Assembly (NCBI GenBank): GCA_025991245.1
Contig: BQMJ01000068.1
Location: forward strand, 103,274-167,273
Direction: 5' to 3'
DNA from: Galdieria partita
Taxonomy: Eukaryota > Rhodophyta > Bangiophyceae > Galdieriales > Galdieriaceae
DNA length: 64,000 nucleotides
Below, piece by piece: positions 1-11,756 of this stretch; within the stretch, counting starts at the first letter, position 1; every line of letters begins with the position of its first letter. Below the pieces are notes generated by a model that searched no databases, was not told the DNA's origin, and saw nothing but the letters and a program-made list of their open reading frames with translations. Both the position numbers and the translations under genes were made by a program.

Positions 1-899
1 ATTGTTTTTCTTTAGGAAGATCGTGTGAGACCTAATGGGGATAGATAACTTTAGCAGCGACGACAGGGGATAGACGAAGCTGGGAGTCTTACACTTGGGA
101 AGCAGAAGCTAGGAAATGGTTGAGACAGGTTTTGGTAGACTTTATTGAACAGTTAGGTGCAGGTGCTAATTTGTCCATAACCAAAAATAAAAGTGTATCG
201 GAGGATGACGTTGAAGTTGGACAACCATCACGTACTCAAGACAGCAGTAATATTAGTGATCAGACAGACAGGATGTTTCAGCCTAAAGTAGAAGAAGATT
301 CTTCGGCTCCTGCCACAATAGATAGCGCTAATAATCAGCTATCGCGTTCTGGTAAAGGAGTTGCGGTAAAGAAATTGGAACTTTGGGATAAATTTCGTGC
401 TTCACCCAAAGATTTGTATGAATGCTTTGTTTTAGCACCCAAGATACAAGCGTATACGAGACAGAAAGCTGAAATAGCTCCCCAAGTCAATCAATCTTTT
501 TCACTTTTGCAAGGTAACTTCATCATGTAGTTTTTACTGCCATAAAGTTAACCTAATGATAGGTCAAATTACTGGTACAATTGTGTCTTTGGAACCTGAG
601 AAACGTATTGTTCAAGAATGGAGAATGAAAGATTGGCCGTCGGGTCATTACTCTCGAGTAGTCATAGAGTTCAAAACCAAGGTAAGTTTCAGAGGAACAT
701 CCCTATCATCTTAGATATTGTCCTTGTTGTATGTACTTAAATAACTTTTGTCTAGGAAGAAGAGGGACTAACTCTTCTTCATTTGATCCAAGAAAGTGTT
801 CCAGAAGACTATGCCCAACAAACGGAACAAGGTTGGAGACAACATATCTTTTTGCCCATCAAAGTTGTTTTTGGTTATGCTCCGGAAATTCCATTTTGA
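1..899 (+). CDS. AHSA1: AHA1/AHSA1 activator of Hsp90 ATPase (5' partial)
   Basis: Co-chaperone that binds Hsp90 in the cytosol and stimulates its ATPase. Three visible coding blocks join in frame: about 76-513, 563-681 and 756-899 (TGA), with GT...AG introns of 49 and 74 nt. A charged linker is followed by a block starting DKFRASPKDLYECFVLAPKI, which matches the opening of the C-terminal AHSA1 (START-like) domain. It continues with the typical core GTIVSLEPEKRIVQEWRMKDWPSGHYSRV and the terminal helix containing GWRQHIFLPIK. The upstream N-terminal Aha1 domain lies mostly outside the window; bases 1-75 contain stops in all frames, so at least one more intron is expected there. The family call is firm; the 5' structure is unresolved. 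Confidence 0.85.
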
Positions 900-921
900 G
901 TAGTGAATGTCGTTGTTTCAT

Positions 922-2268
922 TCATTCCATTTCGTTGTCATGAAAAGTTTCTTCGTTAGGAATACTATACTCTACTTGGAGAGAACTGGATAACGACATT
1001 TGTTGTTGCCATGTTAAATAAAGAGCAACAAGAAGGTTGAAAAAACAAACAGCGGCAATTCCGATTATATCTATAGTGAATGAACCCGTTTGCGTCTTCA
1101 CTATTCCACCCATCATCGAGCCTATAGCAGAACCTAAATAATGCAGAGCTGATAAGGAGTTTTGAGAAAACCCTAAATGACCAGTTCCAATACAAAAAGG
1201 AACCAGTGCATACAAGTTATTCCATAAACTTCCTGAACCCAAACCAAACAAAATAGAAAAAGCAGTCAATTGTCCTATTCGTGTCGTCATTGTCCAGAAC
1301 ATTGTCTCGTCATTGGCAATCGACTGTCTTTGAAACAAACAAAAAACACCCATCAACATAAGAAATGAACTAGCAACTAGTGTTTTGAATCGATTCGAAT
1401 AGTCTCCAATCACACCACCCAACAATTTACTAACAACTGCACAAGCATTCAGGATGGATAAGAATATGGTTGCTTTTTCATAAGTAAATGACACGTCTTC
1501 ATGAAGATATGTCACCAGATAATCGAATGGAAAACTTTGAGCATAAGCCAAGGAGAAATATTCAAACCCCAATAACCAAAAAGAACGTGAAAGTAATAAA
1601 GTTTTAAAATCAAGTGCTGGGACCACGGAACTGGTAGAATAATGACCCAAAGAGAATGAACTGTCTTCATGAACGGGAGAAACAAGAGTTCCTTGATGTA
1701 AAGTCATCCAAGCCAACGGTACAATAACCAAAGTGAAGAATAAAAACGAGAAAAACACAGTACTTCTCCACCCAAACAACTCTAAAAGAGTTCCTAAACC
1801 CACAGGAAATAACACACCCGCCAAACTGAAACCTGATAAAACGAGTCCTAGTGCTGTTCCTAAGCCTTCCCGAAACCATGAAGAAACCAAGACCACAAAA
1901 GCAGCAGTTCCACATAAGGCATTGCATAAAGCATATCCAATATTTATGCATACAAGTTGATATACGTTGGTTATCCATATATAACAAAAGGATAAAATGC
2001 AGGTGAGAAATAAACCAATAAGAATACATCTTCGACATCCGCATCGATCCAATAACAGTCCTGCAAACGGTAAAAACAACAGGTTGGTCATTTTGTAGAC
2101 GTTCAAAGGCAACACGACCAGGGAAACAGATAAATGCAAGTCTTCACGTACTGAGGATAGTATTACACTAGGCAAGATGTATACCAAACCAATAAAAAAG
2201 GCATGACATATCGTAGCACCCAAAGTAACGTTCCAACGAGAACTGTACATATCTGCTACACACAACAA
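922..2268 (-). CDS. Major facilitator superfamily transporter, monocarboxylate/oxalate-formate antiporter type
   Basis: Intronless membrane transporter of 448 aa, the normal MFS size, with about 12 hydrophobic segments. A motif-A-like loop between helices 2 and 3 (GLLLDRCGCRRCILIG, near residue 70) is followed by a helix-5-type segment with GLALGL-like glycine spacing, FPVGLGTLLELFGWRS (around residues 155-170). That combination is typical of the monocarboxylate transporter and oxalate:formate antiporter branches. Substrate cannot be read from sequence. The C-terminus is short and acidic. It is convergent with the AHSA1 gene, the two stops being about 23 bp apart. A downstream ATG at codon 7 could also serve as start. 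Confidence 0.8.
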   Translation of the reverse strand: MLCVADMYSSRWNVTLGATICHAFFIGLVYILPSVILSSVREDLHLSVSLVVLPLNVYKMTNLLFLPFAGLLLDRCGCRRCILIGLFLTCILSFCYIWITNVYQLVCINIGYALCNALCGTAAFVVLVSSWFREGLGTALGLVLSGFSLAGVLFPVGLGTLLELFGWRSTVFFSFLFFTLVIVPLAWMTLHQGTLVSPVHEDSSFSLGHYSTSSVVPALDFKTLLLSRSFWLLGFEYFSLAYAQSFPFDYLVTYLHEDVSFTYEKATIFLSILNACAVVSKLLGGVIGDYSNRFKTLVASSFLMLMGVFCLFQRQSIANDETMFWTMTTRIGQLTAFSILFGLGSGSLWNNLYALVPFCIGTGHLGFSQNSLSALHYLGSAIGSMMGGIVKTQTGSFTIDIIGIAAVCFFNLLVALYLTWQQQMSLSSSLQVEYSIPNEETFHDNEME

Positions 2269-2705
2269 ACGAGAGACTTAAGATGGATGATACATCGTGA
2301 ATTCAATTCACTACGTAAATATTCTTCAGGTTGCATGCACCTCTCTGTTCTTGAGTAAGGCCTATGGCAAAGATGATTCCAGTACAGCTAAATATTCCTA
2401 TCGAGGTAGGTATGATATCATCATATCAATTCAGTTTATCACCTACAACAATGAGACAAAGGAGGGTTTCGATATCAGAACAAATGCCACTCTCTCTTCT
2501 TCCTGTATCATGAATCTAGAATAAGTTCATAGATAGAAGAACTTCCATAGTCTTCAGTAGGTTAAAAATGCTTGAAGACAGCATGATTATTATGCGTCAA
2601 TCACTACACTTTTCATGAAGGTCCTTTAGAGAAAAATGCCAAATGTTGAATTGTTCAAGTGCGCCACTTTTTCTTGTTGCAGATTGTGTGTGATCAATAT
2701 TGCCA

Positions 2706-5398
2706 ATGTGGAAAGCCACTATTTTTCAAAGATACAAATATAAAAGTGCTAGTTGGAAATATTTCTCCTCTACGAGTTCAATGGAGAGCAACAACAAAGG
2801 TAGCAAGGATATTCAAGCAGGACATACTATGGAGAAACCCCCTGGAGAACGACCTCTACCAAAGCAATGGTTGCAAGTTGCAGCGAAAGAACTGAAATGT
2901 TCAGAAGAAGAAGTAGTCAAGAAGTTGGTTTTGACATATCCAGAAGGTATTCACGTTAAACCTATTTATACTGCGGAAGATATCGATTGGGATGCTGTGA
3001 AGAGTCAGCTACCCGGATTTTATCCTTTTACTAGAGGCATTCACGCCTCCATGTACACAAACAAGCCTTGGACCATCCGACAGTATGCAGGTTTTAGCAC
3101 AGCTGAAGAAAGTAATCGATTCTACAAGCAGGCACTAGCAGCTGGACAAAAAGGCCTGAGTGTAGCTTTTGATTTAGCTACTCATCGAGGTTATGACTCG
3201 GTAAGTGCTTGAGTTTTAAAGCTTTGTGATATATTGAAATATAAATTGGTAATAGGATCATCCTCGAGTTAAGGGAGACGTAGGAATGGCGGGAGTAGCA
3301 ATTGACAGTGTAGAAGATATGAAACTCTTATTTGACGGAATTCCGTTGGACCAAGTAACAGTATCTATGACCATGAATGGAGCAGTATTGCCCGTTTTAG
3401 CTTTTTATATTGTAAGTAGATGAAATAATCTTGAAAAGTAACAATAAATTCCTAATGAGAAGCATTTCTTAGGTTGCCGCTGAAGAACAGGGAGTAGCTA
3501 AGGAGAAACTCTCAGGAACCATCCAAAATGATATTTTGAAAGAGTTTATGGTCCGAAATACTTTTATATTCCCCCCACAGCCTTCAATGCGTACTATTGG
3601 AGACATTATGCAGTATTGTGCACAAAATATGCCAAAGTATAATACAATTTCTGTTTCTGGTTATCATATGCAAGAAGCAGGTGCAAATGCTGCACTTGAA
3701 TTAGGATTTACTATTGCAGATGGAATAGAATACTTGAGAACTGGAATCCAAGCAGGTCTTTCAGTGGACCAAGTTGCTCCAAGAGTATCCTTTTTCTTTG
3801 GTATTGGTATGAACTTTTATGTCGAAATAGCGAAATTGAGGGCCGCTAGAAAGTTGTGGTCTAAGCTAGTGAAGGAGAAGTTTCAACCTAAGAATCCCAA
3901 GTCTTTACTTCTTAGGACGCATTGTCAGACAAGTGGTTATTCACTCACGGAGCAGGAACCATACAATAATGTGATTCGGTAGGCATGGATATCATGACGA
4001 ATGAAGAATACTGAATGGATTATTTAGGACGACTATTGAAGCACTCTCTGCAGTATTGGGTGGCACACAAAGTCTCCATACCAATTCATTGGATGAAGCT
4101 ATTGCGTTACCTTCAGCATTTTCTTCCCGCTTGGCAAGAAATACTCAACTTATTTTGCAGTTGGAAACAGGTATACCGCATGTTGCAGATCCTTGGGGAG
4201 GTTCCTTTATGATGGAAGCGTTGACAGATGAACTTGCATCTAGAGCAGAATATATTATCCAAGAGGTAAGAGGTAGGAAACTAATCATCAACCATATGCT
4301 GCCTATTGGGACAGGTGGAAAAGTCGGGTGGAATGGCGAAAGCAGTTGCTCAAGGATGGCCAAAGTTGTGGATAGAAGAGAGTGCTGCTCGTAAACAAGC
4401 TCGAATTGATTCTGGTGAAGAAGTTATTGTGGGAGTTAACAAATACCGTTTGGAAAGTTCAGCTTCTGATACAGATTCGTCGAATAAGCAGTCTGAAGAG
4501 TTGGAAATTTTGAAAATAGATGCGCAACGAGTACGAGACTCTCAAATAGACAGAATAAAACAGGTGAAGACCAGTAGAGATGAAGAGAAAGCAAAGCAGT
4601 GTCTCGTAGAATTGGAGAAGGCCGCGAAGGATCCAAGTAAGAATCTATTGGAAGCTTCAGTAAATGCAGCCAGAGCGCGATGTACCTTGGGAGAGATTTG
4701 TGGTGCTTTGGAGAAAGTATGGGGCAGACATGTTCCTAAGGATGATGTTGTTAGTGGCGCCTATCGAAGTTCTTATCGTGGAATGAAAAAGGATGCCGGA
4801 GCCAAACAGGAAGGATACGATTTGGAACAAGTGGTTCAACATGTCATTCAGTTTGAGGAGCGAGCGGGTCGTCGACCACGTATTTTAGTTGCCAAAATGG
4901 GACAAGATGGACATGATCGAGGTGCGAAAGTTATTGCGTCAGGTTTTGCAGGTATGTGAGTGTATTTTGGACTAGAGATATTTTTGTTTATCTTTGAAAA
5001 GATTTAGGATTTGATGTGGATATTGGTCCTTTGTTTTCTACTCCACAAGAAGTTGCAAAGCAAGCTATTGAAGCAGATGTTCATTGTATTGGTGTTTCTA
5101 GTTTAGCAGCTGCTCATTTGACTTTGGTGAGAGTATAATTGTCTTTGAGAATAACAACTGATCTTTGGTTTAGGTTCCTGAACTTATGGAAGAACTACAA
5201 AAACAATCCGCAACACATATTAAAGTCATAGTCGGTGGTGTCATTCCTTATACAGATTACGACTTTCTAAAGAAGATTGGAATCAAAGTAATTTGTGGAC
5301 CTGGAACTCGTATTCCAGATGCCGCTATGCAAGTATTGAAAGCTATCGAAGAGGAACCTACCAATGGAACGAGTAATGGAGTAGAACAAACATCTTAA
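2706..5398 (+). CDS. MUT: Methylmalonyl-CoA mutase, adenosylcobalamin-dependent, mitochondrial
   Basis: Interconverts (R)-methylmalonyl-CoA and succinyl-CoA using adenosylcobalamin, in propionate, odd-chain and branched-chain breakdown. Seven exons are read: 2706-3200, 3256-3411, 3473-3978, 4028-4265, 4315-4951, 5008-5126, 5174-5398. They sum to exactly 792 codons (791 aa, single-chain eukaryotic/MutB-like size). The start ATG at 2706 gives a basic, hydroxylated N-terminus ([20 protein letters not shown]) typical of a mitochondrial presequence. The N-terminal TIM barrel carries the family signatures [19 protein letters not shown] and the HVADPWGGS block. The C-terminal B12 domain has the cobalt-ligand motif DGHDRG (DxHxxG) and the downstream glycine-rich GGVIP. 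An insertion of about 80 charged residues (around 4440-4630) between barrel and B12 domain looks species-specific. Confidence 0.95.
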
Positions 5399-5453
5399 AG
5401 TATTTGGTCATGATTAAAGCAGTTTTAGTTTCCAACATATCGCTTCATAAAAA

Positions 5454-6367
5454 CTATGACGAACAACCCACACTGGATTCCTGTAAACTATGACTAGTAC
5501 TATTCGTTCGCTTCTTTTTCTTTTTAGGCAACTCTTCTTCTTCCTGCTGGCTAGACCAACTCTCCAAGTTATCCAGTCGTTGTACAATGCTCTCTACCAA
5601 CTTGTTTTCGTCTTCTTCACTTATTTGCAGCAAACTGGCCAACTTTCTCATTCTCCCCCAATCCCACTGTTTCAATTTACTTTCTACACGTTGCAGATTA
5701 AAAGCATCCAAAGGTTGACGTATAGAGAAGCTTAAAATTCTTTCTTTGAGTCCATTTACATCGGTCACGGTATTACTTTCCACTCCAAGCAATTCGCACA
5801 ACAACAACAAATCCTCTCGACCATTTTCGTTTTGAATAATTGAACATAATGAGGAAAAGTCTCGCAAACAACGCATAGAACGAGAGCTTGCCCGTGTACC
5901 TAAAACAACAAGCTACTTTGAGACTCCTATAGTAACTAGTTGAATACGGATACCTTGTGTTGGTGCTACTATAAAGCTTCGCTGTTGTTGCGTTTCTTCT
6001 GTCCATTCCTGACTCTGAACAGCACCTTCTTTGCCATTCGTATAATCAACAGTCGGATAGGCTTCTACCACAACAGTGTCTTGGTCCAATAGTTCTTCTC
6101 TTTTATCAGGTTCTGTGTAACTTTCAGCTTCAACGAGTTCTTCTGGTGATCCCACCACGGGTTTTCCGTATTTACAATTCACCGTATGTATTCTGGAGGT
6201 TGCTATAGGAATACTTACGGTGGGTTCACTTTCACACAACACTAGACAAGTGAATGGAAACAGAGCATTTCCTAAATGTCGAACTTACATAGAGAACTTT
6301 CATAAAGACCGTCTTCGTCTCCGTTTTCATTCTTGGAAGAAACGTGTCCTTCATATTCCAGTTCCAT
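5454..6367 (-). CDS. Unrecognised acidic protein, three exons
   Basis: I do not recognise this 270-aa protein. Exons 6367-6289, 6241-5954 and 5899-5454 join in frame (exactly 271 codons) across two introns of 47 and 54 nt. The ATG at 6367 starts MELEYEGHVSSKNENGDEDG. The middle is rich in Glu, Thr and Val. The C-terminal ~110 residues look helical (KLKQWDWGRMRKLASLLQ), followed by an acidic stretch, a lysine run KKKKKR that could be a nuclear localisation signal, and a Ser-rich tail. The stop lies 55 bp from the convergent MUT stop. Its 5' end is ~320 bp from the Deg protease start on the other strand, so a shared promoter is likely. Function is unknown. Confidence 0.6.
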
Positions 6368-6513
6368 TGAGAGTTTCAAAAGCCAAACTGGGTGTATCTG
6401 CAATATATCGTACCCAACCACAATCAATTTCTTGGATCCCTCCACCTTTGCGCCACCAGATCATCTTTAGAGACCCAATGCAAGCAGGTGTGGCAAGCAG
6501 ATATTCCTTGTAA

Positions 6514-6552
<39 letters not shown>
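6514..6552. repeat. (TA)n-(TG)n microsatellite
   Basis: About nine TA units run directly into about ten TG units. The tract lies in the shared 5' region between the unrecognised minus-strand gene and the Deg protease gene. It is probably polymorphic and may form alternating purine-pyrimidine (Z-type) DNA. No further function is visible. Confidence 0.9.
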
Positions 6553-6683
6553 AAACAGGGTGTCTTCGCATAACAGTCAAAAAGAAAACTTGTTCTATAT
6601 AAAATTGTTTCATCTCCACAGATATTGTGTGTTTCTAGAAGGAGGAAAATGGAGTGAATTTTTTGTGGGCAACTTGAACTTGC

Positions 6684-7862
6684 ATGTTTTCTACTTGGAA
6701 AAGTTGGACGGTACAATCTTTAGCTGTACCTTGGAAACCCAATTCCCATGCAAGCCAACAAAGTACGAGTACACAAAACAACTTGCAAGAGTCACTGACA
6801 CCAGAGGAATTATCAGCTGTTGAAATATTTAAACAAGCTAGACTCTCCGTAGTACATATCATTGCCTTGGAGTCGGCAAGAGACTTGCTTAAAAAGGAAT
6901 GGGAGGGAATATTCGGGCTCCCAGGAGAAGAGCAAAACCCAAGAGGAGCAGGAACGGGCTTCGTTTGGGACAACCAACACGTGGTAACCAATCACCACGT
7001 CATGGCGGGTTCCAAAGAAGCCAAAGTGAGGTTCTTTGACTCAACCGAGGAATTGGAAGCAAAACTAGTGGGAACCGATCCCGACCACGATATTGCGTTA
7101 TTGCGTTTGGTGCAGTTGCCCAAGAATGATTTGGTGCCTTTGACGAGAGGCATTTCAGAACACTTGTTGGTAGGTCAACGCGTTTATGCCATCGGGAATC
7201 CTTTTGGGTTGGAATATACTCTCACGACAGGTGTTATTTCGGGGTTGGGACGAGAAATTGCTTCGAGAGTAGGCAGACCCATGTTTAATATCATCCAAAC
7301 CGATGCAGCTATCAATCCTGGCAATTCAGGAGGACCACTACTGGATTCTCGAGGAAAACTGATCGGTGTGAATTGTGCGATTGCTTCCCCTTCTGGAGCT
7401 TTTGCTGGTATAGGATTTGCTATTCCGGTGGATACTGTGAAGAAGGTAGTGGAACAGATTATGCAGTTTGGAAGAGCGATAAGACCTTCTTTGGGAATTT
7501 TCTTTGCACCAGAACAGCTCGGAAGAAGATTAGGATTAGAGAAAGGTCTCTTGATTCTCTATTTACGGCCCAATGGCCCTGCAGAGAAGGCAGGTTTATT
7601 AGCAACAAAGAGAGAAAAAGGCTCTGGAAGACTCATATTGGGAGATATCGTAACAAGTATTGATAAGCGTCCAGTCAATCGTGCTGTTGACATATATCGA
7701 GTACTTGAAACATTGAATGTTGGCGATGAAGTTGTCTTGGAAGTTATTCGAGATGGTCAGAGGATCGACAAGAAACTAACTTTAGAAGAGATGGTCGAAG
7801 ATAATAATAAGCAAAATAGTTCCGATTGGTTTCGTAGACGCCAGTTGACTTGTCGTTTATAA
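6684..7862 (+). CDS. Deg/HtrA-family serine protease with one PDZ domain
   Basis: ATP-independent serine endopeptidase of family S1C used in protein quality control, 392 aa with no intron. The trypsin-like domain has the complete triad: His in VTNHHVM (around residue 109), Asp in DPDHDIALLRL (around 139) and Ser in GNSGGPLL (around 218). A single C-terminal PDZ domain follows (about residues 275-375). One protease plus one PDZ domain matches the plant/cyanobacterial Deg1/Deg8/HhoA type. The N-terminal ~40 residues from the ATG at 6684 are Ser/Thr/Gln-rich with few acids and could be an organelle transit peptide, so a plastid lumen location is plausible but not shown. An upstream non-coding exon is possible. 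Confidence 0.92.
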   Translation: MFSTWKSWTVQSLAVPWKPNSHASQQSTSTQNNLQESLTPEELSAVEIFKQARLSVVHIIALESARDLLKKEWEGIFGLPGEEQNPRGAGTGFVWDNQHVVTNHHVMAGSKEAKVRFFDSTEELEAKLVGTDPDHDIALLRLVQLPKNDLVPLTRGISEHLLVGQRVYAIGNPFGLEYTLTTGVISGLGREIASRVGRPMFNIIQTDAAINPGNSGGPLLDSRGKLIGVNCAIASPSGAFAGIGFAIPVDTVKKVVEQIMQFGRAIRPSLGIFFAPEQLGRRLGLEKGLLILYLRPNGPAEKAGLLATKREKGSGRLILGDIVTSIDKRPVNRAVDIYRVLETLNVGDEVVLEVIRDGQRIDKKLTLEEMVEDNNKQNSSDWFRRRQLTCRL

Positions 7863-7919
7863 TCTCATTTTGTGGTATAAAGAATAGATATGTTGTACAG
7901 TTCCACGAAAAGTTCTTTT

Positions 7920-9840
7920 TCAGTCAGAAGCACACAAGTTACAAGATTGTAGAAAGCGTAACCATCCATTCACTCTTGAATGGTCTTCTTCTTTCCTCCA
8001 TTCTTGAAGCAAAAAATACAAAGTAAAATAAAATGGCTGACATCGAACATCCGAAATATTTTCCTGGAGTAGTGCCAACCAATCATCATTGGGACGATTC
8101 TTAGCCTTTTCCAAGATGAAATAAAGTAACGTTCTCAGTGTGGGAGTAGACTGCGATAAATTGGGTAACACTCGAAAACAAGATATCGATATTACTCTTT
8201 CCAACAACAGTTCTCCTATATAGCTTGATAAGTTTCTCAGCTTGGTAGATGACCACTTCTCTCCTTGTTCCATTCTCTTCCAAATTTGCCAGATTGAAAA
8301 CTGAAAAGCTTTCTTATATCTCACTGAATAGAGGCACAATCGCTTAGTCAGTGCTACATAAAACGGATTGAAGTGTCGCTCTCGATAACATCCCAATATA
8401 ACCATATTGGCAATTTCACGTAATAGTGACTTTCTTTTGCCTCCATATGCAACAAGTCTATGTTCTGCATCTACAACATCTTCCGATGTCATAATCATTC
8501 GAAATATATTCCGACGTGTGTCAGTATTCAGTCTTTGTAGCCTCACAACTTGATCCACTGTATCCCCCTCCATTTGCATGCTGTGAATATTCTCCTCTTC
8601 ATTGACAGAAATCGTCGAATGTTTACTTTCTAAAGCATCTCGATCTTCTTTGTTGTTTTTGGAAACAACAGTGTTATAAAATGTATGCCAATCTTGTAAA
8701 TCTTCCAAGGAAAATTGAAGAGAACGATCAGCATGAGAAGAGGATGCAGTTATCCCATTGGTGGTTATCCAATGTGGAAATGATGTAGACTCTTTGACGA
8801 ACAGTTTGTTGTCTTTCCAATCGTAAATCAAATCCAGAACTATTTCGAGACGCGTTGAAAATACTTTCGACATATTGTCACTCTTTTTCTGGTTTTCTGC
8901 ATTTTCACGAATGTGTTCGATGATATCTTTCAAAGCTCGAGGATCATCTTTACGCAAGTCTACTCCACAACGTCGAATCATGACTAATAGACACTGGGCA
9001 GTTAGCTCCGAAAGATTGCTAGCAAAATAACGTATGAGTCCATATATCACTTGACAATGAATTACTTGTAGTTTATACAGCTCCATTATCAATGCCAATA
9101 ATGAGAATATATCCACATCTGAGTCAGTGCCTTGAAAGACGTAACCTTCTCGTCCGTTTGTTTTGTCTACAAATATTTGTTGAAGCACTTGATATACTAG
9201 ACGAGTGGAGATAACAAGTTGATTCCTAAAATGAAAAAAAGCTATCACAGCAGCAAAACTTGAAATATACTTTGGATAATAAGCATAAAATACTGGAAAT
9301 GAAACGTTACTTACAGGATGTACGGAAGAAACCAAACTCGAGTGATTATTCAGGGATTCCAACAACAGCGTAACTAGAGAGGATTGGAAGTGTTCCCTTT
9401 CGGTTTCATCGGACAACGATTTCAACATAGCTTCCAAACTCTTGGCAATACTTTCCGCATTGCCTTCTGAAACTCGATTCCAGAGTGCTCGAATCTGACG
9501 TTGGACTGGAAGCCTCTTTTCTTGAGGACGTTGGCTAGCAGAGTTTTGCTCCGTTTCCTCTTCGTTGGATAATCTATCCATTTTCACTGTAGAAGGAGAG
9601 AAAGTATTCTTGAACAACTTTGCAATAATCATATACTCTCTCCCAAAAAGAACTTACCTTTGTTGGTTTTCGAGGCACTTTTTCTTGTTTCGTTCTGCTC
9701 TTGATCAATTTCCGTTGCTTTCTGTTTTTCTTTCGTTGTCGAAGAGCCCATAAACTAGAGTCTTTGCATGTAGCTGACTTTGAAGTATTTTGCTCCAACT
9801 GTTTTCTTAAAGCAAATGGCAATACCAGCCTGTTCTTCAT
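7920..9840 (-). CDS. NOM1: NOM1/SGD1-type nucleolar MIF4G-MA3 protein
   Basis: Nucleolar factor of the SGD1/NOM1 family, needed for small ribosomal subunit assembly. Two exons, 9840-9658 and 9617-7920, join across a 40-nt intron with an AAAG acceptor, giving 626 aa. The N-terminus is basic. A MIF4G domain follows, with the family-typical block LYKLQVIHCQVIYGLIRYF and the RRCGVDLRKDDPRALKDII segment. The MA3 domain begins DTRRNIFRMIMTSEDVVDA and continues through HFNPFYVALTKRLC, the hallmark NPFY motif of this family. Yeast SGD1 and human NOM1 are longer because of larger N-terminal extensions. The closest-to-start ATG that keeps the conserved LPFALRKQL segment is at 9840. Confidence 0.85.
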
Positions 9841-10013
9841 CCAGAAAAGATGAAATGTGAGGATTGTTTTGTGGTTGTGAGCTTCAACCAAAACAACTCT
9901 CGCCAGTATACAGAGAAGAATAGCTACACTGGTATGCGATAACATACAAAAAGATTCGGAATTGGAACAGACACAAAAAGTACACATCTATTTCAAATTA
10001 CAACGAATAACAC

Positions 10014-11756
10014 TTAACAACTATCCAAATATTTCTTCAACAACTGGGCAGTACAAGCGTTGGACAACTCAATCTTCGACTGTCCATTCTGCTTTCTATA
10101 TTGAATCATCTGTTGACGAATATTTTTGGCCAACACTTTTCCAAGTTCTACACCCCATTGATCAAAAGAATTGATGTCCCAGAGAAATCCTTCTACCACC
10201 GTTCGATGTTCAAATATTGCCAAAAGTTGTCCCAGTGCAAAGGCGTTCAACTTGGATAAGAGTAAAATGGTACTTGGACGATTACCTGGGAACGTACGAT
10301 GAGGAATTAGATACTCTGCTATTCCTTCCTTTCTACATTCCTCCGCTGTCTTTCCATATGCCAACGCATCCGGTTGCGCAAACAGGTTGCACATCAATTC
10401 ATCATGTGCACTTATTTCATCTGTAGAAATATCTTGGTGACTGTGAATATATCCAATAAAGTCAGCAGGTACAACTGTCTTTCCTTGATGCAATAACTGA
10501 TAAAAGGAATGTTGGCCATTGGTACCCGGTTCTCCAAAATTGACGGGACCCGTTGGAAATGAAACCACGTTTCCATTACGATCGACACTCTTTCCATTAC
10601 TAAAAAGAGTACAATGAACTTACAAGCATGACAATCATATATACATACCTTTCCATATCCACTTGTTGAATATGGGCAGGAAAACGCAACAATGCCTGGC
10701 TATACGGCAACAATGCTCTAACAGGATAATTTAAAAAAGTTCGGTTCCATACTCCAATCAGTCCCATCAATAAGGGAATGTTTTGTTCCATCGGAGTATG
10801 ACGAAAATGTTGATCCATGTCTTGAGCACCATCCAAAAACTCACGCATAGTGTCAAATCCAAAGTAAAGAGATAAAGGCAATATTCCAACTGCAGAACAA
10901 ACAGAGTATCGACCTCCTACCCAGTCCCAGAAGCCAAAGGTATTATCAGGATCGATACCAAAGTCTCTCACTGCTTCTAAATTCGTGCTTACTGCTACCA
11001 TGTGATGAGCAATAGAGCTCTCCGAAAGAGCATTACTGAACCATTGGCGAATATTTCGAGCATTTCGCATCGTTTCGGGAGTTGTGAAAGACTTGCTTAC
11101 TATGACAGCCAAAGTTTCCTCAGGATTGAAACCTTGAATAACTCTAAAGTAGTCTACAGGATCAACATTCGATAGAAACCGAAGAGAGTAACCATCAGTC
11201 GCTTTTTTCGCTTCAGGATCTGAACGAAGCGCTTCAAATACAAACTCTGGACCAAGGTAAGAACCACCGATTCCTATAGAAATAAAATTTTTGATTGGTT
11301 TGTTGGTGAAACCTCGAAAGGTTCCCTGACGAACACGAGAAACAAAGTGTGAGATCTTGTCTAAGACTTTATATACTTCATTCACAACATTCTCGCCATT
11401 CACTTTGATGATTTGATTTCGCTTGGCTCTCAAGGCAATATGAAGTGCTGCACGCTTCTCCGTGTCGTTCACCATTTCCCCTTCAAACATGGAATTTATC
11501 CTTTCCACCAACCTTCTCTCAGAGGCTAACTGAAACAAATGTTTCAGAACTTCTTTATCAATCTTTTGTCTGGACAGATCCAATAGGATACCATCCTTCT
11601 CGATCATGCAATATCTTTCGCGATTAGGCTCCCTTGGTTGAAATGAACAAAGAAATACAAAAATAGTTTTCCTTACGATATGAGGTCTTTCAAATGCACC
11701 TGTTGAATTTTTTCTGCTAGAGTTGTCAGAGCGTCCCAAGTATTCCTGGTAGACAT
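10014..11756 (-). CDS. GPI: Glucose-6-phosphate isomerase
   Basis: Interconverts glucose-6-phosphate and fructose-6-phosphate in glycolysis and gluconeogenesis. Three exons, 11756-11677, 11632-10649 and 10599-10014, give exactly 550 codons (549 aa, the standard size). Signatures present: SIGIGGSYLGPEFVFEAL (sugar-phosphate binding), IVSKSFTTPETMRN, the PGI signature around GFWDWVGGRYS, and GEPGTNGQHSFYQLLHQG with the catalytic His. The C-terminal SFDQWGVELGK motif is intact. The short first exon (MSTRNTWDALTTLAEKIQQ) lacks a transit peptide, so the cytosol is the likely location. Its ATG is 176 bp from the TBP start on the opposite strand. Confidence 0.96.

Noticed and set aside
1733-1960. 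Plus-strand frame of 75 codons inside the MFS gene
   Set aside because: Antisense shadow of a strongly supported transporter; low-complexity Lys/Pro/Thr content.
2297-2524. 75-codon plus-strand frame between the MFS and MUT genes
   Set aside because: No conserved feature, and it lies in the likely promoter/leader of MUT.
4145-4842. Three minus-strand frames within MUT
   Set aside because: Antisense to conserved exons; none has a recognisable family.
6220-6513. 97-codon plus-strand frame before the Deg protease, considered as its first exon
   Set aside because: It overlaps exon 1 and the first intron of the minus-strand gene, has no protease similarity, and the ATG at 6684 already yields a sensible N-terminus.
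9196-9330. Possible intron inside NOM1 (GTAAGT near 9316)
   Set aside because: Removing it would delete a stretch (YYPKYISSFAAVIAFFHF) that fits a MIF4G helix; the frame is open without splicing.
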